A DNA stretch of 64,000 bases, from positions 1 through 64,000 of the forward strand of contig MU626269.1 of NCBI GenBank assembly GCA_025603075.1. Direction: 5' to 3'. The stretch comes from Neoconidiobolus thromboides FSU 785 (Eukaryota; Entomophthoromycota; Entomophthoromycetes; Entomophthorales; Neoconidiobolaceae). The notes under the pieces were generated by a model. The model searched no databases and was not told where the DNA came from. It worked only from the letters and a program-made list of their open reading frames with translations. The translations under genes were made by a program, and so were the position numbers. Shown here piece after piece: positions 1 through 13,545 of the stretch (the stretch's first letter is position 1; the number at the start of each line of letters is the position of its first letter).

Positions 1-54
1 TTCAACTATTTCCCCTTCCGAATTTATTATACTCCATAAGCCTTGTACTCCCAT
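1..54 (-). CDS. XPG/Rad2-type structure-specific endonuclease, N-terminus only (partial)
   Basis: Reading leftward from an ATG at 52-54 gives MGVQGLWSIINSEGEIVE before the window ends. The MGVQGLW start is the hallmark of XPG/ERCC5/Rad2-class 5' nucleases, whose N-terminal glycine contributes to the active site. Rad2/XPG makes the 3' incision in nucleotide excision repair; FEN1 and EXO1 usually begin MGI-, and GEN1/Yen1 start differently. Only 18 codons are visible, so the family is supported by the start motif alone. The rest of the gene lies outside the window. Confidence 0.6.
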   Translation of the reverse strand, partial: MGVQGLWSIINSEGEIVE

Positions 55-1390
55 TTTACTTTTATATTAAACGAAATGAATTAAATCAAAAGGTAACTTT
101 TGTTTTAATGGCTTATTTCACTTTATATAAGTTTTAGCTTAAATTAAAAGGTTTTAAATTGTGACGAAACTTCAATTATTTCAAATTTGAAATTAATTTA
201 TTAGAATTATAAGTATTTTGATATAAGATATATAATATTAAATAAAAAAAATTAAATATTGAATTACAGCTTAATATAATTTGCTTAGAAGCTTACTTCA
301 GAATTTTTTAAAAGTTAAGATAAGCAGTTCAATTATGATATCTAAAAATCATCGTGAAAGCAGAGGAAGCTGGGCTACTTTCAAAGAGTTTTGGGGCTAT
401 GTCAAAGCCTTCTCCTACTCTTAGAAGTTGGGTTACAATCAAATCCATCCTGCTAGTACAAATATACTAAATACACACTTCATTACAAAACTTAACTTTC
501 ATGTAACCATAGAGTGGAGTAAACAATAAAATTCAAAAATTTTAAAAGTCAAAATGTTAGCCTTTATATAAGGATGTGTTTTTTGTTCAAGAATTTTACT
601 AGCAACCTTTCCACTCAAATAGCACTTAAAAATGGAAAAAGCAATAAAGTCAAAAATAACATCCCCATATATTTATTATATAAAATAGAAATTATAGACT
701 TAACTTTATTATACAATTTGTTCTTAGTCCAATATCTTTAATTTCAATCTATTGATATTTTCAAATTAATTTTGGATATTTAGAAAGTAGATAAATAATA
801 TAAAAATCTACCAACATATAAAAATCCCAACTTCAAGGTTATGGAGGCTTGATTTTGTAACAAAAAAAGATAGCTAAATTATTTGAGTTTATTATTGATT
901 ATTAGTTACTAAATGTAAGTTCTTTCATGTATAAGATGCTGTTTTCATTGAATAAATAACCTTTAGATGATAAAATAATAGTTTGTTAGCATTGATATGG
1001 GAAGATGAATTATATTAGACCAACTCTCGAGCAGCATAGATACTCATGAGTTCCATTTGGTATCAAAATGAGCTCAACCTGCTTGTTTTAATCTATATTT
1101 AGTGTCGGGCTAGTTGACGTTTTCTGTAATAAACAAATAAAGTAGATAAACTGGGTTCAACTCCTAATAAAAAATAACTATTTTATTGAGGCTAATATGT
1201 AAAGGACAATAAAAGATTCCAAAATTTTTAAAATTCAAAGTTCATTTTTAGAAATTCTTAATTTTTTATATTTTTTCGAATATTTGGAACTTTAAATTTA
1301 CTGTTTTTAATTTCAAATCCAATAGAAAAATAGAAAATATAGAAAATATAGAAAAATTCTGACAAATAATATTACTAACATTACCAAACA
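55..1390. other. Intergenic spacer
   Basis: No gene was found here. The spacer contains one MITE copy (about 567-670). A patch at about 345-460 is less AT-rich than its surroundings and could be a decayed exon, but no family is recognisable. Confidence 0.5.
567..670 (+). mobile_element. MITE copy 1 (forward)
   Basis: This is a ~100-bp element with the core TTTTACTAGCAA and an AGCACTTAAAAATGG centre, ending ACATCCCCATAT. The left end is worn (AAGGATG instead of GGGGATG). Forward means the half carrying the TTTTACTAACAATTTTTCC core is on the left. Confidence 0.75.
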
Positions 1391-4300
1391 ATGACAATGT
1401 TAACAAAAAGTATATCCAAAATCATTCGCGCAGATGAATACAAAGTAAGCTTTGCCTACCCTTACTCTCTCTCTCAATTACTAACCCTATTTTTCTATCT
1501 TTTTATTAGAATAATAACATTGAATCAATCCTACATCATGGACCTATCGTTGGGTTAAAATATCTTAATGGATTGATTATAGCTAGTAGTAACGATCAGT
1601 TAAAAATATTTGATAACGAAGAGAGATTACGATTTGTTAGTGAAAAATTATTAAATTCTCAAAGAATATTTGGTATTGAAGAAGGTAAATTTTGTACTAT
1701 TTATAGAAAACAAAAAGGAAAATAGACAGAAGAAGGAAGGACAAAATGGACACTAAAAAGTATTGATTTTTTTTAGTAAGTATAGAAAAGGATGGTTATT
1801 TGATTCTTATTACTGGAGGAAAGTTTATGAGATTAGTATATTTAAATGTTAATGAGGATAGGTAATTTTAGAACATCATTGATTTTGTTTCCAAATCTAA
1901 AATTAACGCAATTTATTATTATACCTAGTGGAATTTCAATCACCTTAAAAAGTGAAATCATAGTCTTAAAAGATTGGTTACTGACGATTAAAATCAATTC
2001 ATATAATAATAACGAACTAGATTTATTCCTAAGTTTTAGTAATGGATTTATAGCGAAATTAATATTAACTTTGAATCAACAACTGGAATTTGAAACTATT
2101 TCGGATTATGGTTCAGTATTAATCCCTAAAAAATGTTTATTGTAAGTTTTATTTTATGAATTAACAATATGAATTATTAAAATAATTATTTAATTCAATT
2201 AGATATTCCTCATTATTTTTGAATAATACTATAGCTGCTAGTGGCACTATATTTAATGAAATCATTATTTGGGATTATAATAATACTAATATTAATAATA
2301 CAACAACAATTAATGGTAAATTAGTAAAATGTTTAAAAGGTCATGAGGTAACCTTAATTAATAGTTAATAACAATATACCAGTTTTGTTAAGTCTGTAAT
2401 ATTATTTATTAGGGTGTTATTTTTGGCTTAGATTTTTTAGAAAATAAAAATTTGTTAGCATCTACATCAGATGACCGAACTATCAGAATTTGGGATTTAA
2501 ATCAAAAGTAAGCTTAATAGAATAATAATGCTAATAGTAACAAATATTTTAATAAACATTTAGAAATGAAAATGAAAGTTTAAAATTTACTATATTTGCC
2601 CATCAATCTCGAGTATGGAAAGTGAAATTTATAAATTCTAAAAAAATATTAAGTATTGGTGAAGATTCTAGTTGTAAATTAATTCATTTAGATTGGGATA
2701 AAAATGAATATCATATAATTCATTCATTTGAAAATCATTTGGGTAAAAATTTATGGAATTTCCAGATTTCAAATGATTATAAGTATCTTGTAAGTTTAAA
2801 TAGAATTATTATAGTTTAATTAAAATTAAATTTTAATATTTTAACATTTATTTAATTTAGTTTACTGCTGGTAATGACGGAGCATTGATTAAATGGGAAT
2901 TAATGGATTGGTTAAATGAAGGTATTAGTTTATTTTAAAAGGATTTTATTTTATATATTAATGATTATTTTTATATTAAATTAGCACCTTTAAAATTAAA
3001 TATTGAATTAGAAAAAGTAAGTTGTATTGTAACAATATGATAATGATAATGATAATAAATTAATAATAAATCAAATTAGCAACAAAATGATTCTATTTGG
3101 TCATTTATATTATTAAATGAGGAATTAAGTGTAATAACAACAAAAAAAGGGTGATTTTTATTCTATTTTTTATATTAATTTTATTAATTAATATATCTTG
3201 TTACTGTTTTATAGAATTGTTTATTTATATAATATAAAAAATGAACAAATCAAACATATTAAATTACTTAAGGATGATGAATTAATTGGTTACTCATTAA
3301 TCTCATTTATTTATAATGAAATTAAAAAACAGTATTTAATTTCAATAGCAAGTAAAATTGGATCAGTTTTCTTTATTTTATTAAATCAAATTGATCTAAG
3401 TTTTGAAGTAATATTAGAGTTTATTATTTATAATAGTAACAAAATAATATTAATTTTCATTATTAGGTAACTAAACTTCAATTACATAATTCAAGAATTG
3501 AGAAAGGATATTTAAAATATAATAATGATAATCAACATTTTTATTATTTAACTAAACAAGTGGATCAAAATCAAATTTTTATTAATCAATTTCAAGTTAA
3601 TGAAAATACAATTATAAATCAAGTAAATAAATAATAATAATAATTGTAATTATATAATAATAAAATATTAATTTTTCATTTATAGAATACAACATTAAAA
3701 TTAGATATAGAACATTATAATATAACTAGTTTTTATATACAACAAGAGAATGATGATATTAATATATTATTAGGTACAAGAAATGGAAAATTAATTTATT
3801 ATAAAAATGAGAAATTAAAAGAAATTCAGGAAGATTTACATAATAAAGAAACAGTTAGTGATATTCTTTATTATAAAAATAATTATTATTGCTGTGGTAG
3901 AGATGGAAGTTTTACACAATTTATTATTAATGAAAAAGAAGAAATTGAGTTATTAAAGAACATTAAATTAACTAAAGGATGGATTGAAAAGATGAGTGTT
4001 TATAACAATGAATTTTATTTTATTACATTTTATCAAAAAAAAATACAAATAATTGAATATGATAGTTACAATATATTATTTTCATATAATTGTGGGGGAG
4101 CTCATCGATTATGGTCAATTCATATTAATTGTAAATTACAATTAATGTTAAGTTATATAGAAAAAGGAAAAATGAGTTTTATTAAAAACATTCAAAATAA
4201 TTTCAATAAAAAGTTATTACCAAGTATTCATGGCAGAGAAATTAGATGTTTAGAATTAATTAAAGAGAATTTATTTGTTACTAGTGGCGAAGATGGAATT

Positions 4301-5519
4301 ATTAATTTAATTCAATTAAATAATAATAATAATAATAATAATAATAATCAATTAAATAATAATAATAATCAATTAAGTTACAAATTAATTGATTTTAATA
4401 ATAAAACCATGGGTTTAATTACTAAATTAATTTACCTAAATAATTATTTATTTTCAATTGGAGCTAATCAAACGCTATATGTCTGGAAAATTATTAACAA
4501 TCAAATAATATCTTTCGTTAGTGAAGCAGAAAAAATTGGGTAAATTAATTGTTATAATATCACAATATGATAACAAAATATCTATAATAATATTAATTAA
4601 CTTTAAATAATTATTTAGTGATATTCAAGAAGTACGTATTATGGAAATCAAAGGGTATACTATAGATGATAATAATATATTATTATTAATTGGTTATTCC
4701 AATGGCTATTTAAGATTATTTAAATTTAATAATGAAGATTTGAAAGTAGAATTTTTATTTGAAATTCAATTAAATCCAATTAAATGTATATTATCGATGG
4801 AATTTATTACTGAATTTAAATATGATAGTAAGTAATTATATTATATTATATTATATTATACTAATTATAATTCATTCACTATTAGATGAATTCAATTTAT
4901 TTTATATTATTGGAGATAGTAGTGGACGAATTCATATAATACAAGTCAATAAGAACCAAATTCATCTAGTCAATAATCAAATAATCCATCAATCAGGTAT
5001 TAATAGTATTAAAATAATTCAGCATAATAATAATAATAACAATAATAATCAATATTCTATTGTTTCTGGTGGTGATGATACAAATTTAATAATTAATAAA
5101 ATTCAATTGAATTTTATTAATAATGAAATTAATGTAAATTGGCTAAATCAGTTAATTTGCGATTATAAAAATGTATCTGCAATTCAAGGTAATTTGTATT
5201 CTATAATAATAATATAATACAATATATTAACATTAGTTTAAAAATTAGATATAATTATAATGTCTAATAATAATAATAATAATAATAAAATATATTCAGT
5301 ATCATCTGATTCTAGATTAATTGAATATAATTATAATTATAATGAATTAAGATTTAATTATAATTCCAGCTTTATTATTGATTTATTTGATCCATCAGCT
5401 ATTTTATTGAATCAAAGGTAAGTAGTATTATTATATGTTTTGTGTTTGGCAATATTAACATTTTTTTTAGTAATCAACTTATTATCTCTGGGTTTGGTAT
5501 TCAAGTATTAAAATTATAG
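1391..5519 (+). CDS. WD-repeat protein, WDR6/Rtt10 family (tRNA 2'-O-methylation partner)
   Basis: A multi-exon gene, starting MTMLTKSISKI and stopping at 5517-5519. Early exons read 1391-1444, 1510-1684, 1777-1861, 1929-2141 and 2203 onward. The product begins with a block of the WDR6 type (LHHGPIVGLKYL), has a classic WD unit (LKGHEGVIFGLDF...SDDRTIRIWDLNQ, about 2325-2508) and degenerate blades throughout, including SGGDDTNLI near 5070. WDR6/Rtt10 partners the Trm7/FTSJ1 methyltransferase that modifies position 34 of some tRNAs. Asn runs encoded by AAT repeats (4318-4375 and near 5025) are insertions between blades. Not every downstream intron was resolved. Another large WD40 protein is possible, but length and N-terminus favour WDR6. 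Confidence 0.65.
4318..4375 (+). repeat. AAT trinucleotide run within the WDR6-like CDS
   Basis: Two tracts of AAT encode poly-Asn (about 10 and 5 Asn) separated by QL. They lie between WD blades and are expected to be a length-variable loop. Confidence 0.85.
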
Positions 5520-5928
5520 AATAATCGTGAAGAAGTGTTTAAAATAGAAGTTACATTTCTTAATAAAATAAAAGAATTTATTTTTATTAATTGAGTTACC
5601 TTTTTAAGTAAATTGATTAGATATTCAAACTTTGTTCAACTGTTTTTGATATTTTATACAGCTACTGCAATTATATTCTAACATAATTTGCAATGATTTT
5701 TTAGAGCTAGTTATTTGCTTGATTAGTTTCTTTATGGCTTAACAAATTAGTATAGTTTTAACTTAATTTTCTTTTTAAATGAGTGATTGATTAGGTTACA
5801 ATAGAATTGCAGCAGCTAACATCTAGATTCTTGAAAGTTTAATTGGATCAATTTGTTAGCATCTAAGATTTCAATCTAAAAAATTATAAAATTGTTTATA
5901 CTAAAACTGCAAATATTTAATTTCTACA
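5520..5928. other. Spacer between WDR6-like gene and SLD5
   Basis: About 400 bp of AT-rich sequence, with no ORF or MITE seen. It presumably holds the terminator of the upstream gene and the SLD5 promoter. Confidence 0.5.
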
Positions 5929-7012
5929 ATGTCAATAGAATTTAAAGATGATTATACACAAGAACTAGAAGGCTATAGTTTACCTCCAGAAGAAAACAAT
6001 TTTACACTAACTCCCAATCTTACTACTGAAAATAATTTTACTTCATCAACACCAAATTTAGACGATTTTTCACAGTTGTATCTACAATCTACTTCCATTG
6101 AAAGTTTACAAAAATTATTAATTAATGAACGGAATTGTCCAGAATTATTGAAATTTAATTTTTTATTATTAGAAGAAGTTAATGAGTTGTTAGAACTACA
6201 AGTAAGTTAAAAGTTTTTAAATTATTCATATATATTGATGTTTTTAATATGTACTTAATGTATTAATTATTTTAAATAGTTAGCTAACTTGGAGATTATT
6301 CAATTGAATTCTAAAAATAAACCGGAAGATGAAATTAAAGTATTATTATTACAATCTGATATTGATAAGATACAATATTGTTTAAGAAATTATTTTCGAA
6401 CTAGGATTGATAAAGTAAGTTAATTCAACATTCTAAGTATATGAATAATAATTTAACTTGAGCTTTTTTTTATTCTAAATCTCTCTTTTTTTTAGATTGA
6501 AAGATATTCTATTTATTTTTATTTGAATTTGAATATATTTCAAGAATTGTTTGCTGAATTTGAGTTGGATTATTTAAGAGAGTAAGTTTGTACATTTTAT
6601 TTAATTCACTTATTTACCTTTTGTCAAACAATTAGCTATTACTCTCTATATACCAATTATTTAAAATCAAATCAACCAGAAACATTACCAGAGGAGATAA
6701 GACTGTTAGACATCAATGAAAATCAAAGTAAGGATTTATTAAAATACTGTTATTTTCTGTTAATTATGAATCAACTTTAGTATTAAAACCTAATTTAAAT
6801 GAACCTGTATTTATTAAATGTTTAACAAAGATAAGTGACTATACATTAGAAAATAGGTAATATTTTATAATAGATAATAATATAATGACCTTAACTGATT
6901 AACTTCTTGACCATATAGTGAAGTAATTGAAATGAATCCAGGGAATATATTTTTTTTATCTTATTCAAGTATTCGTGATCTATTAGAAAAAGAATTAGTT
7001 GAATTGATATAA
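5929..7012 (+). CDS. SLD5: DNA replication complex GINS protein SLD5
   Basis: SLD5 is one of four GINS subunits and part of the CMG replicative helicase. Exons are 5929-6201, 6280-6414, 6496 to about 6581, then three short ones ending in TAA at 7010-7012. The product has an acidic, low-complexity N-terminus, then NERNCPELLKFNFLLLEEV and the conserved helix with SDIDKIQYCLRNYFRTRIDK followed by IERYS, matching the SLD5 A-domain. The C-terminus (EPVFIKCLTKISDYTLEN...EVIEMNPGNIFFLSYSSIRD) matches its small B-domain. The number of introns (about five) is high for so small a gene. The call rests on remembered family motifs; another GINS subunit is less likely. Confidence 0.8.
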
Positions 7013-7130
7013 AATAGATTAAAACAATAATATAATTATAGTAATAATAATTACAAATAGTCAAATACAAGGTTGATAATATATAATAAAAAATAATTTA
7101 TAACAAAATAAAAATAAAAATAAAACTTTA

Positions 7131-8283
<1,153 letters not shown>

Positions 8284-8852
8284 TGTTATATTATTATTGA
8301 CAGATCGATGAATCAATGATGATAAATCCTTTTTTTATTGATAAAGATTATTTAGTCTTTTTGTGAGTTTTTGTGTAATTAAATGATAGATATCCTATTG
8401 GTTCAAGTTGAATTATTTTCTTTAAATGCTCAATGAATATATCAATTCCTTTTGTAACTTATTGTGAGAAATTGGTTCTGTTTAAACATTAAATAGAAAT
8501 AGAAATAAATGAAAGGATGTATTATGAATATGAAAATATACAAATTAAATATTAGTATCAGATCAAGATAAAGTATAGACTTCGTAGTATTTAAATTAAA
8601 TCTTGATCTATTTTAGACATAATTACTGTCAGAGTATGATTTGATGTCAAAAGAAGTCTTCTCATTTCTGTAAACCTTAACTCCACTTTTAAATATAATA
8701 AGGAATATAAACTTATAAAAAAGAATTCATTTGAATGATATCAAATTGTAATCTAGAATTAATTTAGAATTATTAGCAAAATATAGATCCTTGTTATTTC
8801 TATGAAGTTTCGATTAAAATTGTCACTGCTAAAAAAATCTTAAATTCAACTT

Positions 8853-8889
8853 ACCCTTCTGAGGGATTCGAACCCACATCTTAGGAATT
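8853..8889 (-). pseudogene. tRNA-like T-arm fragment abutting a MITE
   Basis: On the minus strand GTGGGTTCGAATCCCTC forms a T-arm with a perfect internal B box (GGTTCGAATCC, 8864-8874). It is followed by AGAAGGG, which could be a 3' acceptor strand. The sequence that should hold the anticodon and D arms is interrupted by the MITE starting at about 8890, and beyond it only a very degenerate continuation can be imagined. I read this as a tRNA relic; no intact cloverleaf could be drawn. Confidence 0.35.
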
Positions 8890-8993
8890 ATATGGGGATA
8901 TATTTTTGTGTTTAAGGATTTTACTAAAAAAATTTCGGCTTAAATGTGCTTAAAACAAAAAAAATAATGAAGCCAAAAAAAACATCCCCATAT
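8890..8993 (+). mobile_element. MITE copy 2 (forward)
   Basis: Well-kept ends: TATGGGGATA on the left and ACATCCCCATA on the right, both at TA. The internal stem is partly worn (TTTCGGCTTAAA for TTTTCCACTCAAA). Confidence 0.85.
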
Positions 8994-9373
8994 ATTAATT
9001 TGAGAAGTCAACCAGCACTTATTTGACTATTAAATTTTATATAAGATCCCATGTGATACCATTATATTAAGTAAGCAACTTACTAGAAAGAATAATTTGA
9101 AAAATTGCTTTAATAAAAATATTTTAAGCTTTTAATAACAATAACAGTTGGAATATTGATAAAGTTAAAGCTAAAGTTTTAGTATCAAACAAGTTATATA
9201 TTTTAAATTTAAATATTATGCTATATCATAAAAATATATTACAGTTAAGAAAGCTATATCTTACATATAGATTAAAGTTTCGTAATAAGGCAAATAACTT
9301 ATGATACAAGTTTGTCGCCATTTAAAATCAAAACCTGTTTTTTAACTAATATCAAACTGAAAAAAACAGTACA

Positions 9374-9473
9374 GGAGTGTTTTTTTTGACTTCATTATTT
9401 TTCCATTTTTTAAGTGCTATTTAAGCGGAAAAATTGGTAGTAAAATTCTTAAACATAAAAATACATCCCCATA
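9374..9473 (-). mobile_element. MITE copy 3 (reverse)
   Basis: Left end CAGGAGTGTTTTTTTTGAC, centre CCATTTTTTAAGTGC, right end ATACATCCCCATA. It lies about 160 bp upstream of the first thioesterase gene. Confidence 0.88.
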
Positions 9474-9630
9474 CCATGGTTTTTTATTACATCATCATCT
9501 TAAGACTTTGAATTTCGGTCAAACTTTCAAAAATGTGGAACTAATTACATATCTCAAGATCATTAGCCATAATAACTTTTTTTATACTATTTCTTTAACT
9601 TTATTGCTTTAATTCTCAATTTACTATATC

Positions 9631-10243
9631 ATGACAAACAACAAAATATCAACCCAAGTACAAAAAGTGAATAAAAAAGCTCCCATAATAGTAGATTATA
9701 CAAACCTTGTATTACCCAAGGTAATCCACTCATTACACCAATTCAATATTAACATCAACAAAGCATATAGACATCATAAAAGCTTCTGAGGGGAGAGTCA
9801 TTCAAGAATTTATAGTAGAAGAAAAGCATTTGGTAACCATTTCAATTATTTTCTATCAATTATTTTGTAACTTCTTATTATTAAAGAATCCAAACCAAAA
9901 CCTCCATGGTGGATTTATAGCTTATTTAGTTGATGTCTGTGGTGCCTATGCATTATCTACCTTAAACTTAAAAAAGTCATTTGTTTCGATAGATATTAAT
10001 ATAAGTTATTTAGCTAATGCTAAAATCAATGATAGAGTTAGATCAGTAAATTGAATATTGGCATTTGAAAGTAAAGTTATTAACTATTGATAGGATGCTA
10101 AAGTAGATAAAATTAGTCAAAATTTAGCGTTTGTATCGGTGGAAGTATCAAGATTAAATGAGAATGGAGAGAAAGTGACAATTGCTTTGGGTAGACATAC
10201 TTTATTTTTAAAAAATAATAAGGCGAATAAAAATAAACTTTGA
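9631..10243 (+). CDS. Acyl-CoA thioesterase, ACOT13/PaaI hotdog family, copy 1
   Basis: Predicted to hydrolyse fatty acyl-CoA to free acid and CoA. Exons are 9631-9720, 9764-9832, 9887-10045 and 10094-10243, all phase 0, giving 155 residues. Exon 3 carries the hotdog signature LHGGFIAYLVDVCGAYA, with HGG and the general-base region Asp, followed by SIDINISYLANAK, which matches human THEM2/ACOT13 around its substrate-binding strands. Exon 4 ends ALGRHTLFLKN, the usual final strand (GRHT). The first intron is only 43 nt. It is the most divergent of the intact copies (V-S-I rather than V-S-V before DINISY) and lacks the upstream element shared by copies 4, 5, 6 and 8. The chain length acted on cannot be read from sequence. 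Confidence 0.85.
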
Positions 10244-10666
10244 TAAAAATGTGGATAATATAAATCTTTTCATGTTCTACTTAATAAATGAAGTTTTGCA
10301 TTGAGCTTTATATTCAGAAATAGTAAACTGAGGACTGTTATGTTAAATACATAATATTGTCTTTAAAATAAATATACATTAAATGAAGCTTTAATACGAT
10401 AAGATCGAAGCGGAGTTTGAAGTAATAGAGGGCTAAACCATCATTGTTGAAAAGCACGAGCCATTCCTGTGAAAATTATTGCATAGTTCATAAATAAATA
10501 TCGAAACACTTTTCAATATTCGATTAGATTTTTTGAAATTTTATGCTGTATAAAAAATAATCAAAAAATGACGTAGAAAAAAATATTTTACCCAATTTAA
10601 GAATTCTTTTATAAGCATCTTGTAATTATCGTTTAACTTTAAATCAAATTTCAATTTAATGCCTAA

Positions 10667-11360
10667 ATGTCAACCAATCCATTAATAAACAGAATTCAAA
10701 ATATGAAGGTGTTTTTTTGACTTCATTATTTTTTCTATCTTTTAAGCGTTATTTAAGTAGAAGAATTATTAGTAAAATTCTTAAACGCAAAAATACATCC
10801 TCATATGGTGAAAGAAATTCGGCATCGATGTAATCATACAGACGCTATATTACTCAAGGTTAAATAATCTAACAAATTTATACACACTAGTACCGTTAAA
10901 GTATTTTCAAAGTACAGAACAAAAGAAGGAAAATTAGTCTAAAAGTTTATAGTTGAAAAATATTTGATACAATTATTGATTTTATTTATTAGCTTTTTTA
11001 AACCTTTTTTAAACCTTTTTAAAAAAGAATCGAATCTATAGTCTTCATCATAGATTTTTAGTTTATCTTGTGGATGTCTGTGGAGCTTATGTAATTTCTA
11101 CAATGCCTATGAAGAATTTCGGAGTTTTCGTGGGTATCAATATGAGTTACTTATCTAACATTAAAGTGATAAATCATAAGGAATTAATAAGAACTATTAA
11201 TAATACATGAAAGGAATCAAGAATTGATAAAATCGGTGGCAATTTAGCTTTTACGTCAATGGAAATATCTAGACTTGATGAAAATAAAAAGGCAGTGATT
11301 GTTATAGGAAGAAATACAATGCATTTACAAAATAAAGCTAATAATAAAAGTAAATTTTAG
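10667..11360 (+). pseudogene. Acyl-CoA thioesterase copy 2, disrupted by a MITE in exon 1
   Basis: Exon 1 begins at 10667 (MSTNPLINRIQN), is split by a reverse MITE at about 10704-10803, and resumes as MVKEIRHRCNHTDAILLK. Further damage is visible. Exon 2 has a one-base frame shift and a Gln-to-stop change (CAA to TAA at the position of VQEF). The donor of intron 2 is AT instead of GT. The HGG motif of exon 3 reads HHR, and intron 3 borders are unrecognisable. The last exon (from about 11217) is still readable to a TAG at 11358-11360. The broken positions are independent, so this is a non-functional relic. Confidence 0.92.
10704..10803 (-). mobile_element. MITE copy 4 (reverse), inserted in a thioesterase exon
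   Basis: The element lies between TA at 10702-10703 and TA at 10804-10805. Ends are TGAAGGTG and CATCCTCA. Removing it with one TA rejoins CAAAATATGGTG in frame and recreates the paralogue exon, so the insertion and its TA target duplication are visible directly. Confidence 0.92.
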
Positions 11361-11675
11361 TAAATATAAGTATCGATCGATATTACATATTCTGTAAAAT
11401 ATCTGGGCGTTTGAATACAACTTTCTATTGCACGCCATTAAATTAAGAAATCTGAAAATACAAAACAATAACTATATTCAAACTTTCAAAAGATCATTAA
11501 GATAATAGGTAATATCTTTTTTATTGCAGTATTTGACTAATGATTGTTTAAAATTCAAGCTACAAAAAAATGACAATGTGAAAAATAATGCTCGCTTTTT
11601 TTATTTAACTTAAGCTTTAGTTTCAATAAACAGTTTGATAATTTCCCAATCTCAAAAATTTATTTTTATAATATT

Positions 11676-12282
11676 ATGTCAGAAAACCAAATAATAAATG
11701 GAATACAAAACGCAATTGAACAGATTAGAGAAGGATCTGGTTATACAAGTATCGTTTTACCTGAGGTTAGAAATACTGATAAACTTGTCTCAATTTAATA
11801 TTATTAAAGTATTTTCAAACTATAGAAGGGGAGATAGGAAGATTAGTTCAAGAGTTTATTGTTGAAGAAAAGCATTTGGTAAAGACGAGTTTTAATCTAT
11901 CAGTTTTATTTTTTTATTTTTTTAAAGAATCCCGGTCATAGTCTTCAAGGAGGATTTATAGCTTACCTAGTGGATGCTTGTGGTGCTTATGTAGTTTCAA
12001 CTATCCCAAAAATTAATTATGGGGTTTCAGTGGATATTAATATAAGTTATTTAGCTAGTGCTAAATTAGGTGATAAAGTTACAGTAGTAAGTAAAATAAA
12101 AGTTTTATAAGGATTATTAATGAAAGTTAAAGGAATCAAGAGTAGATAAAATTGGACGTAGCGTAGCTTTTACATCAATAGAAATATCTAGAGTAGATGA
12201 AAATGACAAAAAGGTAGTGATTGCTTTGGGCAGACATACACTGTTTATGAAAAATAATGACACAAATAAAAGTAAAGTTTAA
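11676..12282 (+). CDS. Acyl-CoA thioesterase, ACOT13/PaaI hotdog family, copy 3
   Basis: Exons 11676-11765, 11810-11878, 11928-12086 and 12133-12282; 155 residues beginning MSENQIINGIQNAIEQ. All three introns are 44-49 nt and phase 0, at the same positions as in the other copies. The signature reads LQGGFIAYLVDACGAYV: the otherwise invariant His of HGG is Gln. The rest of the fold markers (GVSVDINISYLASAK, ALGRHTLF) are intact. The His change may alter activity, because this loop lines the CoA thioester site. It sits about 300 bp after pseudogene copy 2 in the same orientation, so copies 1-3 form a tandem array. Confidence 0.85.
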
Positions 12283-13545
12283 TTGATATGTAGCGTTTTG
12301 AAGCTAACTATACAAATGAAGTATCTAGAACCTATATTGAGTTAAATGTTTGTTAATACTAAACCATTTGCTGCTGTGATTTAATTCATTGTTTTCAATA
12401 AAATACATAAAAAATTAATTTTAATAGAGTAAAACTAGAGCTTTGGTTTAAACTTATAATATAAGCCATTCTAACAATTACTGAAAAATATTGAAGCATT
12501 TATACAAAACCTTTAAAAAAAATCTTGAATTAAGTAAACAGTTTTACCCCTGATCTTACATATTTAGTTTTCATTGCTATTATGTTAACATAATAATAAG
12601 TTGTGAGACTTTTTTGTTAAATTGATATTTAAGATGTTTTCCTATTTCAATATTTCTAATTTTTTAATAAAATTGAACAAAATACAAGTCAAAAACCAAA
12701 GTCATACCACCAAGTTTTAATACGATAGCTTGGAAATCTGCCTTATATGGTAAATAGTTTGTAAATAAATAAAAAATGAAGAGAAACCTGCCTAGTAAAT
12801 AATCATATTACTTAATTTCAATTAATATTATCCAAGTAGTCCATTAGCTATTATTATATATTTAATGTGAATCTTACCAATCAATACATTGCTTTTGTCC
12901 AAAAGTAAACTAAGTTTCTATTAAATAAAACAATAAAACGATATACTACTAATTTAAAATGAAAACATAATATGTGAATGTATTTTTGTATTTAAGAGTT
13001 TTACTAACAATTTTTCCACTCAAATAGTGCTTAAAAGATGGAAAAAGTGATGAAGTCAAAAAAACATCCTCATATAATAAATTTTAGTTATTTACTTATA
13101 TGAAATAAAGATCAGAAATAAAAATAGTAATTTTAAATATTGAAATTGTTGTAATATCAAGACAATTAATATTGTACATGTTTTTTCGCAATGTATTTTA
13201 ATCATTACATTTACCAACTAAATATATATAACATACGCTTATATTCAAATAATTGATGTTATAATAACATAACTTAATATACTAATATTGTAAATTGTAT
13301 TCTCAATAACAATGGAGATAATCGAAGATTAGTAAATCTAGTTAACTTAAAGTAAATATTGATAAATTAATAAAAAGGAATATAGCTATTTACTAACAAC
13401 GGACCGAAATTTTCCAAAAAAGATATTGGATCAATTTTTTGCCTGACCGAAAATCCAAGGAAAATAATCATTCACCATCTAATATTACAATAAAAAAGTA
13501 TAAAAAGCAATGAAAAGAGATTTAAAAAAGCTTTTGTAATAAAAA
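12283..13545. other. Intergenic spacer between the thioesterase array and elongase 1
   Basis: No ORF of substance. One MITE copy (5) lies at 12970-13075. Confidence 0.5.
12970..13075 (+). mobile_element. MITE copy 5 (forward)
   Basis: Ends TATGTGAATG and ACATCCTCATA; the TTTTACTAACAATTTTTCC core and the TTAAAAGATGGAAAAAG half are intact. Confidence 0.88.

Larger units (their letters stand above)
8284..9630. other. Intergenic spacer with two MITEs and a tRNA-like fragment
   Basis: No protein gene was found. The spacer contains MITE copies 2 and 3 in opposite orientation and a short B-box-bearing fragment at about 8853-8889. Confidence 0.5.

Noticed and set aside
4837-4862. TTATA tandem repeat as a regulatory element
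   Set aside because: It lies inside an intron of the WDR6-like gene and is simple-sequence AT repeat.
8284-8316. N-terminal extension of galactose-1-phosphate uridylyltransferase
   Set aside because: The extension would start at a TTG; the first ATG in frame is at 8281-8283.
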